Assembly: GCA_016212925.1 (NCBI GenBank)
Contig: JACRDF010000022.1
Span: 62,001 to 126,000, forward strand
Direction: 5' to 3'
DNA: 64,000 nucleotides
From: Desulfomonile tiedjei
GTDB lineage: Bacteria; Desulfobacterota; Desulfomonilia; Desulfomonilales; Desulfomonilaceae
Part shown: one piece after another, positions 16,326 through 25,800 of the stretch
Layout: each line of letters begins with the position of its first letter
How positions within the stretch are numbered: position 1 is the first letter of the stretch
Translations under genes and position numbers: made by a program
Notes under the pieces: generated by a model
Told to the model about the DNA's origin: nothing
The model's input: the letters and a program-made list of their open reading frames with translations, nothing else
Databases searched by the model: none

Positions 16326-17498
16326 TTACCGATCGGACTGTTGTCTCTGACCAGACAGCGCCAGTTCCATTCTTCTCAGGGCCTCCAGAAGAATGGAACG
16401 CGGACAGCCGAACGTGAGTCGGAGAAAGCCCGGCCCGCCGAAAGGTGCTCCGTTGGCAAGTCCCACTCCTGCATTTTCGAAAAAAGCGACAGGATTTTGC
16501 AGACCAGTGGCTCGTGTGTCGATCCATGCAAGGTAGGTACCCTCCACATGGCTCATTGACAGTCCTGGCATAGCGTTTACGGCCCGCGTGACCGTTTCAC
16601 GGTTGTCGCGCAGATAATCCAGGAGAGCAGCGAGCCAAGCCCAGCTGTCGCGATAGGCGGCAATGGCCGCGGCATAGCCGAGCGCATTAACGTGCGGCAC
16701 GATGCCGGCCATAGCTTTGCGAAAAACTCCGCGCAACTCCTCGTTGGAAATTATAGCAAAGGCGCATCCGAGACCAGGCAAGTTGTATGTTTTGCTGGGA
16801 GCCATGAACGTGATGGTCCGCTCCGCCACATATGAGTCCAGGGTCGCTATGGGAAGGTGGGCCTTGTCTTGATCGAGCACCAGGCCGCAGTGAATTTCGT
16901 CGGAACAAATTACGATGTCGTGGGCCCGGCATATTGTTGCCAATTCGGTCAATTCCTCGCGCGAAAATACACGTCCCACAGGGTTGTGCGGATTGCACAA
17001 CAGGAAGAGGCGAGTTCGCGAGGTTATGGCTTTTTTCAAAGCCGCGAAATCAAAAGCCCATTTGTCGAGCGGGCATTCGAGCGATACTTTTATAATGTTT
17101 CTTCGCGAATGCCTGGGAGCTGTAAGAAACGGCGGGTACACCGGGACCGCTGTCAGCACGTCGTCACCATCCTGGCCCACCGCTCTGCACGCGGCATTAA
17201 GCCCGGTGACCAGTCCGGGCAGCCAGACAAGCCATTCGCGTTCCACCTGCCAGCCGTACGAGGACTTAAGCATCGCCTGGACAACCCTGACCAGCTCTTC
17301 GGGCGCTGCGGTGTAGCCGAAAACCCCATGTTCGACTCGGCGGTGGAGAGCGTCTATCACCGCGGGTGGGGAACGGAAGTCCATATCGGCCAGCCACAAA
17401 GGCAGGATGTTCCGCTCTTCATACATGGCCCACTTCTGGCTGGAGGTCCCGAGTCGGTCTACAGGCGTATCGAAGTCGAATGGGCTAGTTTGCTTCAA
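16326..17498 (-). CDS. MalY/PatB-type PLP-dependent C-S lyase (cystathionine beta-lyase)
   Basis: 390 residues, typical of the MalY/PatB aminotransferase-like family. It starts FDFDTPVDRLGTSSQKWAMY and continues LPLWLADMDF. CNPHNPVGRVF and the PLP lysine in MAPSKTYNLPGLGCAFAI follow. Such enzymes split cystathionine or cysteine S-conjugates to a thiol (or homocysteine), pyruvate and ammonia. It would link the cysteine cluster at 7.5-11.5 kb to methionine synthesis, although it lies separately. MalY homologues may also have regulatory roles. Confidence 0.88.
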   Translation of the reverse strand: MKQTSPFDFDTPVDRLGTSSQKWAMYEERNILPLWLADMDFRSPPAVIDALHRRVEHGVFGYTAAPEELVRVVQAMLKSSYGWQVEREWLVWLPGLVTGLNAACRAVGQDGDDVLTAVPVYPPFLTAPRHSRRNIIKVSLECPLDKWAFDFAALKKAITSRTRLFLLCNPHNPVGRVFSREELTELATICRAHDIVICSDEIHCGLVLDQDKAHLPIATLDSYVAERTITFMAPSKTYNLPGLGCAFAIISNEELRGVFRKAMAGIVPHVNALGYAAAIAAYRDSWAWLAALLDYLRDNRETVTRAVNAMPGLSMSHVEGTYLAWIDTRATGLQNPVAFFENAGVGLANGAPFGGPGFLRLTFGCPRSILLEALRRMELALSGQRQQSDR

Positions 17499-17669
17499 GA
17501 TTCGTCTCTGTTACGTGAATTCGCGATTAAAGCGGTTGCTATTATACCAGTTGCCGCAATTTCTAATCTCGGAATCATGCACTTGGCAAATAAGAGGCTG
17601 CTAGCTGGCCATCATCCGGAGCTGCATCTCCAATTCCTGTACGGCGCGCATGGCGTGCGCCCGTATTAG

Positions 17670-17700
17670 GGCGGTCCCGCGTTCTGCGCGGGATCGCCCC
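17670..17700. repeat. perfect-stem palindromic hairpin, REP-like
   Basis: A 13-base-pair stem (left arm GGGCGGTCCCGCG, right arm CGCGGGATCGCCC, one G-U pair) around a five-base loop. It is flanked by ...TTAG and CTACAGG. There is no U-tract, so it looks like a dispersed palindromic repeat, not a terminator. Confidence 0.55.
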
Positions 17701-17867
17701 TACAGGATCAGGCGATGAGAAACAAGTACGGATACCCTGTGGTCGGCGCTATGATTTCCGCGAAGATGAGGCATTATTTGCAAAGTGAAAAATTCCGTTG
17801 TAATCAGACACTAATTTTGACGTTTGCTACATGGCGTTCCTTAAACACAACCAGGCAGAACCAACAA

Positions 17868-17915
17868 AGGCCCGCCGGAGGAGAAGTTCCGCAACGATCT
17901 CCCTCACGCGGGCCT
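17868..17915 (-). terminator. hairpin at the end of the acs operon
   Basis: Arms AGGCCCGC and GCGGGCCT with inner pairing GGGAGA/TCTCC-like; on the minus strand it is followed by TTTGTTGG. It lies 113 bases past the acsE stop. Likely the operon's transcription end, although the U-tract is weak. Confidence 0.5.
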
Positions 17916-18027
17916 ATTCAGAGTGTCGAGTCAAAAAGGGCAGGGCGAAACATTCATTCCGCCCTCTTGAACCGATATATGACCGTTCCGCGGCCGGCAG
18001 CGTTACTCCGGTCAGGACGCTCCCAAA

Positions 18028-18918
18028 TCAGAGTTCAAGCCAGGAGTGAGAATAAAGCGAATGGCCAAGCAGCACTTTTGCCGTCTTTACGTAATCGACT
18101 TCCCGTTTGTCCATGCCGGAGATGTCAACCTCTTCCCCGTCAAAAACCCTACCGACCAACTCCTCCAGCTCCGGGGTCTTGTCATGTGCGATATTGACTA
18201 TCATTTCGTCAAAGCCATCCAAAATTGCAGAATGGATCCCGCACCTTTTGAGAATGCAAAGATAGACTTGGTTCAGTATGTCCCTCAGTTCATCGGGTGA
18301 ACCGTTGGAAACGTTGGACAGTCCGCAGGTGGATTTTGATCCGGGAGCGAGGTCGGGAAGCCACTGCATGAACGTAGTACATCCCTGAAGCTCCTGTTGC
18401 TGAGAAGAAACCGGAACCACAATCGGATCGAACCAGATGCTTTCCAGCGCTATGCCTTCTTCGGCCGCTTTGGTCATCATGCTGTCGAGAAGCACCGCGC
18501 GTTCGTTTTCGTCCCTGGGAATGCCGTCCGGTCCCCACATAAGGCCTACCATGTCGCAACCGTACTTGGTCACATGTGGCATTTGCATGGCCATACGCTC
18601 AGGCGTGGCCATAATGGAGTTGATAACAGCCGGGCCTCCCTTGGGTTTGTACACCTGCAAGCCGGCTTCAATGGCCTCATTATTCGTGGTGTCCAGAAAC
18701 AGCGGCAGGTCTGTGACTTCCTGGACGGTTTGGACAAGCCATTGCATCATCTCCGGACCACCCTTGCGGGCTGGCCCTAAATTGAGGTCCAGGAGATCGG
18801 CACCCCTTTCCGTGAGCTTCACGGCCCATTCCTGGATCGGTTTGGGGTCCTTCTCCCTCATGGCATTGCCGGTATACTTTGACATGATATTGATGTTTTC
18901 AGCCACCACATTTATCAT
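18028..18918 (-). CDS. acsE: methyltetrahydrofolate:corrinoid iron-sulfur protein methyltransferase
   Basis: A cytoplasmic TIM-barrel (pterin-binding) methyltransferase of 296 residues. It moves the methyl group from methyl-tetrahydrofolate to the cobalt of the corrinoid iron-sulfur protein AcsC/AcsD. Matches to known AcsE: AENINIM start, LDLNLGPARKGGPEMMQWLV, LFLDTTNNEAIEAGL, VINSIMATPERM, and TCGLSNVSNGSPDE near the pterin site. It is about 30 residues longer than the Moorella enzyme. The ribosome-binding site is AGGAGGTG. It is the last gene of the operon, 190 bases after acsC, with a hairpin in between. Confidence 0.9.
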   Translation of the reverse strand: MINVVAENINIMSKYTGNAMREKDPKPIQEWAVKLTERGADLLDLNLGPARKGGPEMMQWLVQTVQEVTDLPLFLDTTNNEAIEAGLQVYKPKGGPAVINSIMATPERMAMQMPHVTKYGCDMVGLMWGPDGIPRDENERAVLLDSMMTKAAEEGIALESIWFDPIVVPVSSQQQELQGCTTFMQWLPDLAPGSKSTCGLSNVSNGSPDELRDILNQVYLCILKRCGIHSAILDGFDEMIVNIAHDKTPELEELVGRVFDGEEVDISGMDKREVDYVKTAKVLLGHSLYSHSWLEL

Positions 18919-19027
18919 CTAACAGCACCTCCTGATTTGACTCCCGTTCCTCCGCGGAACGCCATTAAATAGAAAAGGATTACCACACTCCCCCCCATGA
19001 TAAAAGGGTAATATCCTTTTTTTTTCG

Positions 19028-19055
19028 CCCCGCTTCGAAATTACGGGAAGCGGGG
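19028..19055 (-). other. intercistronic hairpin acsC-acsE
   Basis: A perfect nine-base-pair stem, CCCCGCTTC / GAAGCGGGG, with a ten-base loop. On the minus strand it is followed by an A-rich stretch, so it is not an intrinsic terminator. A smaller hairpin, AAGGCC/GGCCTT (19092-19108), touches the acsC stop. A role in mRNA processing or 3'-end protection is inferred. Confidence 0.55.
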
Positions 19056-19108
19056 AAGAATCATAATTCTCCCCCGCGATTGGGTCTGGTCAAGGCCGGT
19101 AGGGCCTT

Positions 19109-20452
19109 TTATTTGAGAAAATTCTGACGCAGGTAGGCAGGGATGTGAGCGCCTTCTCTGGGGCCAATGAGAATCTCCCAGTCCGGGAGTTCTTCTTCCA
19201 AGTCGCCGCTGATAATTGCGGCCGCCCCTGGAATGACCAGCTTCTTAAGCTTCGATTTGTCCTGAATTCCGCACTTCTTGACAAACGGCCCTATCAGATC
19301 GCCCACGAACTTTCCCGCTGCCCACGCAGTTAGGACGGAAAGCCCATCGGTATTCAGCACCAACAGCCAGGAAGGCACCCGGCTGGCCTCAACCTCTCCG
19401 GAAACGATGAAGTACGTCAGAGAGAAGTTGCTGGTAATCAACACCGGGGAATCCTCAGCCGGGTTACCGATCGGGTAGATGCCTTGCTCTGTGGTCATCG
19501 GTCTTTGAGGATCGGTGAAGATATTCAATCGCTGAAGCAGCAACGGGAAAAGGACCTCTCCCCTGAGATCGCTCAATATGGCTATGCCGCCGTACTTGGA
19601 CACGAACGTTCCGGCGACAATGGCCTCATCGACAGGGTTATCCGCCATCTCGCAGGGAAACATTATGGTCGGAAAGCCCAGGGGCCGGTAGAGCTTCTCA
19701 AGGGCAAGTCGGCGAATCATGACTTGATCCCGGAGGGCTTCGCCGAGTTTCCTGGTCCCGGAGTCCAAAACGAGGTCTTTATGTCCTTTTTCAACCAGCT
19801 TAGCGGCAAGTTTCGCCACGTCACCGACTTTGTCGGCCTTCACGGCGACCGGACAGTCGAACTCTTTGGCCAGGGCGGAAACCGCGTCTACATTTGCTTC
19901 TGTGGCGGCATACAGAAGGGGCTTGTTTTTGCCGACTTCTCCCAGAGCCGCCTTCAGCGCATCAATGCTGTCGCTCATCAAAACCAGAGCGGCTCCGGCG
20001 TCGGAGGCTTTCTTTGCCACTTTGGCAAAACGCTTCGCGTCCGCGCCGTCTTTGACAGCTATAAGCTCGGGTCGGAGGGTCAAGCCCACCCTCTCGTACT
20101 TGAGTTCCTTGAAGGCCTTGAGCTTGCCGTCGATGGCCTTGTCGTTATCCGAGGCATCAACGAGGCATCCAAGGGCCGTCGGATTGTTAAAAGTTTTTTC
20201 GTGCCTGTACAGAACTGTCTCGCCGCCTGCCTTAACCGCGCTGTCTCCCGCTCCGATCTGAACCGTCCGGATGGGGGGCGCGGACGCGGAGGCAAGTTTT
20301 TCCTTTGCGTCGTCGGATACGTAAGGGCATTGTTCCAACTCGGCCTTTCCCGCGGCAAGATTCATTGCAAAGGCGAGGCAAGTGGGGACTCCACATTCCC
20401 CGCAGTTCTTTTTGGGCATCATTTTGAAAATCTGTATTCCGGAAAGCGCCAT
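19109..20452 (-). CDS. acsC: corrinoid iron-sulfur protein large subunit (acetyl-CoA synthase gamma)
   Basis: A 447-residue subunit that carries the methyl group on its cobalamin between AcsE and the acetyl-CoA synthase A-cluster. The N-terminal 4Fe-4S module has Cys 17, 20, 25 and 42 (KKNCGECGVPTCLAFAMN ... QCPYVSD), the same arrangement as in Moorella AcsC. The TIM barrel and C-terminal cobalamin-binding half follow (NTDGLSVLTAWAAGKF, VIPGAAAIISGDLEE). It normally pairs with AcsD as a heterodimer. Here AcsD is fused to CooS two genes upstream, so AcsC must bind a partner attached to CO dehydrogenase. Confidence 0.95.
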   Translation of the reverse strand: MALSGIQIFKMMPKKNCGECGVPTCLAFAMNLAAGKAELEQCPYVSDDAKEKLASASAPPIRTVQIGAGDSAVKAGGETVLYRHEKTFNNPTALGCLVDASDNDKAIDGKLKAFKELKYERVGLTLRPELIAVKDGADAKRFAKVAKKASDAGAALVLMSDSIDALKAALGEVGKNKPLLYAATEANVDAVSALAKEFDCPVAVKADKVGDVAKLAAKLVEKGHKDLVLDSGTRKLGEALRDQVMIRRLALEKLYRPLGFPTIMFPCEMADNPVDEAIVAGTFVSKYGGIAILSDLRGEVLFPLLLQRLNIFTDPQRPMTTEQGIYPIGNPAEDSPVLITSNFSLTYFIVSGEVEASRVPSWLLVLNTDGLSVLTAWAAGKFVGDLIGPFVKKCGIQDKSKLKKLVIPGAAAIISGDLEEELPDWEILIGPREGAHIPAYLRQNFLK

Positions 20453-20523
20453 TGATCACAACCTCCACCTCGAGGAAATACCTCCGAGGAAAAGAAAGAA
20501 GTAAGGTCTGGTAAAAACGAGAG

Positions 20524-20555
20524 GGAAGGGAGCCTAGTGAAACTGGCCCCCTTCC
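20524..20555 (-). other. intercistronic hairpin acsB-acsC
   Basis: Stem GGAAGGG...CCCTTCC, extended inwards by GCC/GGC with one opposed A-C, loop ten bases. It lies in the 137-base gap between acsB and acsC. There is no U-tract on the minus strand. It matches the pattern of hairpins in the other two gaps of this operon. Confidence 0.55.
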
Positions 20556-20589
20556 TGACGGGTCATACTTGGAAATACGCGCGGGTACG

Positions 20590-22797
20590 TTAGCCCACGA
20601 TCGAGTCCATGCCCACGGCCGGATGCTCCTTCTCCTGGAGGAACGGATAGATCTCGTCTTCCGTCACTCCAACGGTCTCGTCAGCGATTCTGTCGGTGAG
20701 ATTGGAAACTCCCCTCTCTGCACCCAGAGCATCTATCTTTTCCTTCAGCATCTCTTTGAGCGCCTTGGGCATCCAGACGAGACGGAGTATCCCGCCCTCT
20801 GCGGAGACGAATTTCTTCGAGCCGATGTAGAGCTTGCTGTGGCCCACGAAGCCCGGAGTGATGTTACCACCGCCCGCGCTACCGGCCAGAGTCGTGAACT
20901 TCATACCGCAAGGTGTGGGGCCTTTGTAGTCACGGTCCACGGTCATAACGCCGTTGGCAACCGGGAGCACGGCAGCGATACACTCGAAGCACCCGCACGA
21001 TGTCATGGGGTCTTCCATGATGGAGTACGCATTGTACTTCTGAACCTTCCCGCGGGAGGCCTTCTGAACGAACTCATTGACGCCTTCCCATTGCCCCAGA
21101 CGCTCGTCGATAACCTTGCCCTTTTCGATGGGCTGGTTGGGGCCGGTAGGATTGATCTCATTAGATGCCTTGCAATCCAACCAGTTGTACGCGCCGCACA
21201 GACCGGTCCTTTCAGGTGTCACCACACACACGTGGGACGGTGCAAAGCTTTGGCAAAGAGTGCATGAATAGAAGATGGCCTCATCTTCGTCAGTCATACC
21301 CTCGACACGAGCATCCCTGACCTTGTATTTGGCCTTGGCGTCTTTCAACAGCTTTTCGACTTGTTTTTGGTCAGTGAAGATCTTGACCTGGACCTTGTCC
21401 AGCACTGAGCCGAAGTCCTGATGGTACTTGGCATGGAGGATCGACCCTATGTGGGACAGGCTGAAGCCTTTCTCCACAGCGCCTTTGCCAATGCGCACCC
21501 AAGCGATGTCCCGCTGTCCGATGTGCATCAGACCCTGAGCGTAGTTGATCAAATGGTGGATCTGGCGCTCAAGGATCGGCTCGAAGTCGCTTTGCATCTT
21601 GCGGCCGGCAACCTCGACAAGGATTCCCAATGGCATACGCGTGCCCGCCTCAACATCTTTGAGGTCCGGACCAAAGACCTCGACCTTGCCGTCCTCAACC
21701 TCGTTCATGTCCTTCATGACAGTCAGTTCGACGGCCTGGGTCTTGCCACCACCGGCTTCCATGTAAATGTCTTCACCGCGAATTCGCTCACCCTCAAAGG
21801 CCGGGCCGTAAGCGACAGGAACAGGAACTTCCGTCACGGTGACCTTCAAACCGCGGACTTCTATTGCCTTGCCCACTATCTCGGCGTGAGGAATGTTCGA
21901 GACTACGTGCTCGTACGTGCACACGCCGGTGGGCAGAATCTGCGGAATGGGCGTATCCGCGATGGTCGGGAACCCATAGTTGATAACGCCGGCTGCGGCT
22001 GCGTACCATTCGTCGGACACGTCGCCCAGCGCCAAAACGAAAGCAAAGACACGGTCTTTATTGTATATAAGGATTTTACGGAAATCGCCTGGTTCGATGC
22101 CGCCGAAACTCAAGGCAGCTCGAGTGGCAAATCCCACCGCGAAGATCGCGGAGGAGATGTCGGGGCCGAAGGGAACCAGACGAGTCGGCCAGCCAACCTG
22201 GACACCGGCCTCGCGCAATTGCTGTGAAAAAGTGGTTCCGTTGTGTTCTGCGGCCATGAAGACGTAAAGGTTCTTCTTTTGAAGCTCAAGGGCCATATCA
22301 GCCGCTATCTCTTTTGTAGGGGCGGAACCGACTATAGCGGCAAAGCCGGGGGCTGTCCCGTCAACGAACTCCACTCCGCGCTTTCTCAGGATGATGTCAT
22401 CCGCTGCCCCCAGCCAGAGTTTGTCTTCAGTGGGGTCCTCAGCGGGCAGGTAAAAATCCGGGTCTTCCAGATAGCGAATGGCTTCCATGATCTCATAGTT
22501 GAAAAGGGTCGCCATTCCCGCGTCGAGTACCGGTCCCAAGTATGGGAGGTGCGTCTTTTCACGAACCGGGGGTGGAATGAGCTGTTCGGAGCGATCGAGC
22601 ACCACGCCCGCGTCGCCAAGGTTCTTAACCGGAAAGCCGAGAATTCCGTAGATGACCGGCAGATAATATCCGGTGTTGGGGAAGGCCAGCTCTTTCTTCT
22701 TGCCGAACTTCTTCACAGCCTTCTCGTATTTTTTTCTGGTCTTTTCGTAGACCGTGTGAGCACCGGCTATGACGTTTGCTGCAACGATCTTGGACAC
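20590..22797 (-). CDS. acsB: acetyl-CoA synthase (CO-methylating), catalytic subunit
   Basis: A 735-residue enzyme joining a methyl group, CO and CoA to acetyl-CoA (or the reverse, for acetate oxidation). All A-cluster ligands are present: Cys 512, 515, 524 and 534 for the 4Fe-4S cubane (SCTLCQSFAPSHVC ... TGLCG), and the Cys 601-Gly-Cys 603 motif (MTSCGCFEC) for the distal nickel. Each is offset by exactly six from the Moorella enzyme as I recall its numbering. It has the N-terminal CODH-contacting domain, so it is the bacterial long form. It follows the acsD-cooS fusion gene by 88 bases. The ribosome-binding site is AGGAGG. Confidence 0.96.
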   Translation of the reverse strand: MSKIVAANVIAGAHTVYEKTRKKYEKAVKKFGKKKELAFPNTGYYLPVIYGILGFPVKNLGDAGVVLDRSEQLIPPPVREKTHLPYLGPVLDAGMATLFNYEIMEAIRYLEDPDFYLPAEDPTEDKLWLGAADDIILRKRGVEFVDGTAPGFAAIVGSAPTKEIAADMALELQKKNLYVFMAAEHNGTTFSQQLREAGVQVGWPTRLVPFGPDISSAIFAVGFATRAALSFGGIEPGDFRKILIYNKDRVFAFVLALGDVSDEWYAAAAGVINYGFPTIADTPIPQILPTGVCTYEHVVSNIPHAEIVGKAIEVRGLKVTVTEVPVPVAYGPAFEGERIRGEDIYMEAGGGKTQAVELTVMKDMNEVEDGKVEVFGPDLKDVEAGTRMPLGILVEVAGRKMQSDFEPILERQIHHLINYAQGLMHIGQRDIAWVRIGKGAVEKGFSLSHIGSILHAKYHQDFGSVLDKVQVKIFTDQKQVEKLLKDAKAKYKVRDARVEGMTDEDEAIFYSCTLCQSFAPSHVCVVTPERTGLCGAYNWLDCKASNEINPTGPNQPIEKGKVIDERLGQWEGVNEFVQKASRGKVQKYNAYSIMEDPMTSCGCFECIAAVLPVANGVMTVDRDYKGPTPCGMKFTTLAGSAGGGNITPGFVGHSKLYIGSKKFVSAEGGILRLVWMPKALKEMLKEKIDALGAERGVSNLTDRIADETVGVTEDEIYPFLQEKEHPAVGMDSIVG

Positions 22798-22841
22798 TGT
22801 TATATCCTCCTGTGGAAATCGGAACTTTTAAATTTATCGGT

Positions 22842-22862
22842 GGGGAGGGGTGGCCCCTCCCC
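22842..22862 (-). other. intercistronic hairpin between the acsD-cooS fusion and acsB
   Basis: A perfect nine-base-pair stem, GGGGAGGGG / CCCCTCCCC, with a three-base loop, in the 88-base gap. The downstream minus-strand sequence is AT-rich but has no U-tract, so read-through into acsB is expected. Confidence 0.6.
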
Positions 22863-22885
22863 GTGTTGGAGCCGAAACTCACAAA

Positions 22886-25800
22886 CTACAAGGCTATATC
22901 TCGGCGCATGGCCATATCCATGAGGACGCGCTCCCTGGCCTTGTCGATGCCCAGGGCGGCCCTCTTGGAATCAATCTGAGCTATGATTCGTCTGGCCATT
23001 TCGTACGGGTCTTTTTCGACGAAATCCCAGCGTCCGCCGTAGACTTTCTCGATGTCTTTGAACAGGTAGTTGGTGCAGACGTCCTCGTTGATTGTGGGGA
23101 AGCCCACGCCGAAGAGGACATAAGCGCCTGAAGCGACGAAGTACTGGCCGATGGCAACAGCCTTTTCGCTCATCCACTCCGGTGCTACGCCGACAGCGGG
23201 CAGATCGGAGATGTCATCACCCAAACCGCCGTCCCTGACCACCGCGGTAGCGGCCATAAGGATTCTGGTGTTGTCTACGCAGGAACCCATGTGGAGAACC
23301 GGCGGGATACCCACAGTCTCACAGACCTCTGCCAAACCCGGGCCGGCATATTTTGCCGCTGCTTCAGGAGTTAGCAGGCCGTGTTTCCCAAGGGCGATGG
23401 CGGAGCATCCTGTTGTCAGGACCAGCACGTCGTTTTTGATCAGCTCTTTGGCCAGATTGACATGCAGAGCGTCATGTTGGATACGGGGGTTGCCGCAGCC
23501 GACTATTCCCGCCAAGCCTCTAATGCGACCATTGATAATGTTGTCATTCAACGGCCTGTAGCTTGCGCGGAACATTCCGCCGAGCATGTAGTTGATCGTC
23601 TCATGGCTAAAGCCCACGACCATGTCCTGCTGCTCGGTGGGGAGGCTTACTCTGGTCTTGTCACGATTGGGGAAGTTGTCGCAGGCTTCACGAACGATCT
23701 GCTTCGCTATATCCAGCGCGTGTTCTTCCTTGAAGTCGTAGTGCTTGTGGGCCCCTTGCATTTTGGCTATGGGGCTGGTGGTCACCACCTGGGTGTGGAA
23801 GCACTTGGACAGCTCGGCAAGTCCCTGCATTACACACTGCACGTCGACGACTATGGCTTCAAGCGCGCCGGTGATCACGGCCATCTCCTGCTGGAGATAG
23901 TTACCGGCAATGGGGATGCCGTGGCGCATCAGGATCTCATTGGAGGTGCAGCAAATACCGCCGAGGCTGATTCCTCCCGAAGCACCCTTGCTCTGAGCGT
24001 AGGCTACCATCTCGGGGTCCTGAACGGCCTGGACGATAATCTCCGAGAGAGTGGGCTCGTGCCCGTGGACTATTATGTTTACAGTGTCTTCCTTCATGGC
24101 CCCGAGGTTCACTTTGCCCAGGATTGGCACGGGGGTCCCGAAGAGGATGTCCGACAGGTCGGTGGCAATCATCGAGCCGCCCCATCCGTCCGCCAGGGCG
24201 CATTTGGTGGCCAGACGAATGATGTGCTCCATTTCCTGGTTCACGCCCATATGCGTCATGTGCATGACCTCGACGACTGTTCGGTCGACGCCGGGCGGGA
24301 TAACCCCTTCTTTTCTCCAGATTTCCTGTCTTTTCAACGGGGCTCGTTTGATGTTGATTATTTCGCCGTCCTGCTGCCCGTATTGAGCGAGCGCTTTTTC
24401 GCCCACTTCAACGGCGATGTCCTTTACTTCCCTGCCCTCGGTTTCCACGCCGTAATCCATGGCAACCGCCAAGAGTTTGGGAACGTCTTTAATGTGGTAG
24501 TCCGGGAGTTCCCCCTTTGCCGCGTGGATGAAGGTGTGGGCTATATGGCGGCCGTGATCGCTGTGAGACGCTGTGCCCGCTGCGACCATCCTGGCGAAGT
24601 TACGTGCCGCGATGGTTTCCGGGGTGGCGCCGCACAGGCCGGTTCTCTTTTTGCGTTCTTCCGGGGTCTCGTCCTTGCCTTTGGGGGGCAGCACTCGGCA
24701 CGGGCCCATGTTGCAGATTTTGCAGCAGGTCCCGCCCTTTCCGATGGGGCACGCGGTCATGGTGCGTGCACGATGAAAAGCGGTGGAGTAGCCTTCACGA
24801 TCAGCTATCTTGAGGCCTTCCAGGGTCACCGCGTCAACGGTGTGTTTTGTCCAGTCCGCGGGTTCCAGCTCCTTCTTCTTCAGGGGGGGAGCCACAGCCG
24901 CCGGTGCGGCCGCTTTTTCCGCGGGAGCCGCGGCGACCGGTACCTGGCCGGACAAGAGGCTTCCAAGGCCGGTAGCCAGATTCTTCACGGCTTTGAACAC
25001 CCCGGCCATTTCTTTCAAGCTTTGGATGTCATCTTTGGTCAATTGTCCCATAAGCGCTTCCTCTTCTTCTGTCGCAGGCTGGGCTGCGGCTGCAGCAGGT
25101 TTGGGCTTTGCGGGCGCAGGTTCCTCTTTAGGTGCGGCAGAGGGTGGGGCCAGCGCTTCCGCGACTTTTTCAGCCGCCTTCTCTAAAGGAACGGCAGTAA
25201 TCGTTACCCCGAGATCGGCTTTCTTTTCAACAGGCTTTGCTGCGGGCGCGGCCTTAGCCGCAGGAGCCGCTTTGGCCGGCGCGGCCGGTGCCTCGGCAGG
25301 GGCAAGCGACATGTCAACGCCCATGGACTGCAAGTCGGTCTCCACCATAATGTCGGAGAGGTACTTGCGAAGGTGTTCCAGAGTCTTGGGGTGCCGCAAA
25401 ATCAGAACATCGGACCCTGCTTGCAAAGCGCTCAAGGCTGTGATGGCTTCCAAGTTGACGCCGCGGACTGCTGCGTCTCCCAACGTGGGGGCGTCCTTGG
25501 TCAGAAGCTTGGCTTCCTTGGTCTTCCACACTTCCTCGGCGATGTTATTGATGATCGGGTATTGGAGCTTCTCATCGTTTTGAGTCAGAGCGGCCTGGCG
25601 GATCCTCTCCATGATCGAGTAGCAATATTCCATTCCGTAGCCCACGGAGCCCGTGGTCGGATCGATCAGGATTTTATCGTTTGGCACGCCCAGGTTTTCC
25701 AATAGGATGTTGAGTTGCTTGGCGAGGTTGATGTCAATGGGAGAGTTTGCGGCTACAACGTGTTTATATGCTATTGCGGCAGCTCCGACCTGTTTGTAAT

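Larger units (their letters stand above)
17499..18027. other. intergenic region between patB-like gene and the acs operon end
   Basis: A 529-base gap. It holds the hairpin repeat at 17670-17700 and the terminator-like hairpin at 17868-17915 for the acs operon. Open frames here lack ribosome-binding sites and recognisable residues, and I reject them as genes. Confidence 0.5.

Noticed and set aside
17715-18197. A 160-codon plus-strand open frame after the hairpin repeat
   Set aside because: Overlaps the acsE end, lacks a ribosome-binding site and has atypical residue use.
23381-25186. A 601-codon plus-strand open frame opposite the cooS half of the fusion gene
   Set aside because: It is the antisense shadow of a conserved GC-rich gene; the translation has no recognisable motifs and no ribosome-binding site.
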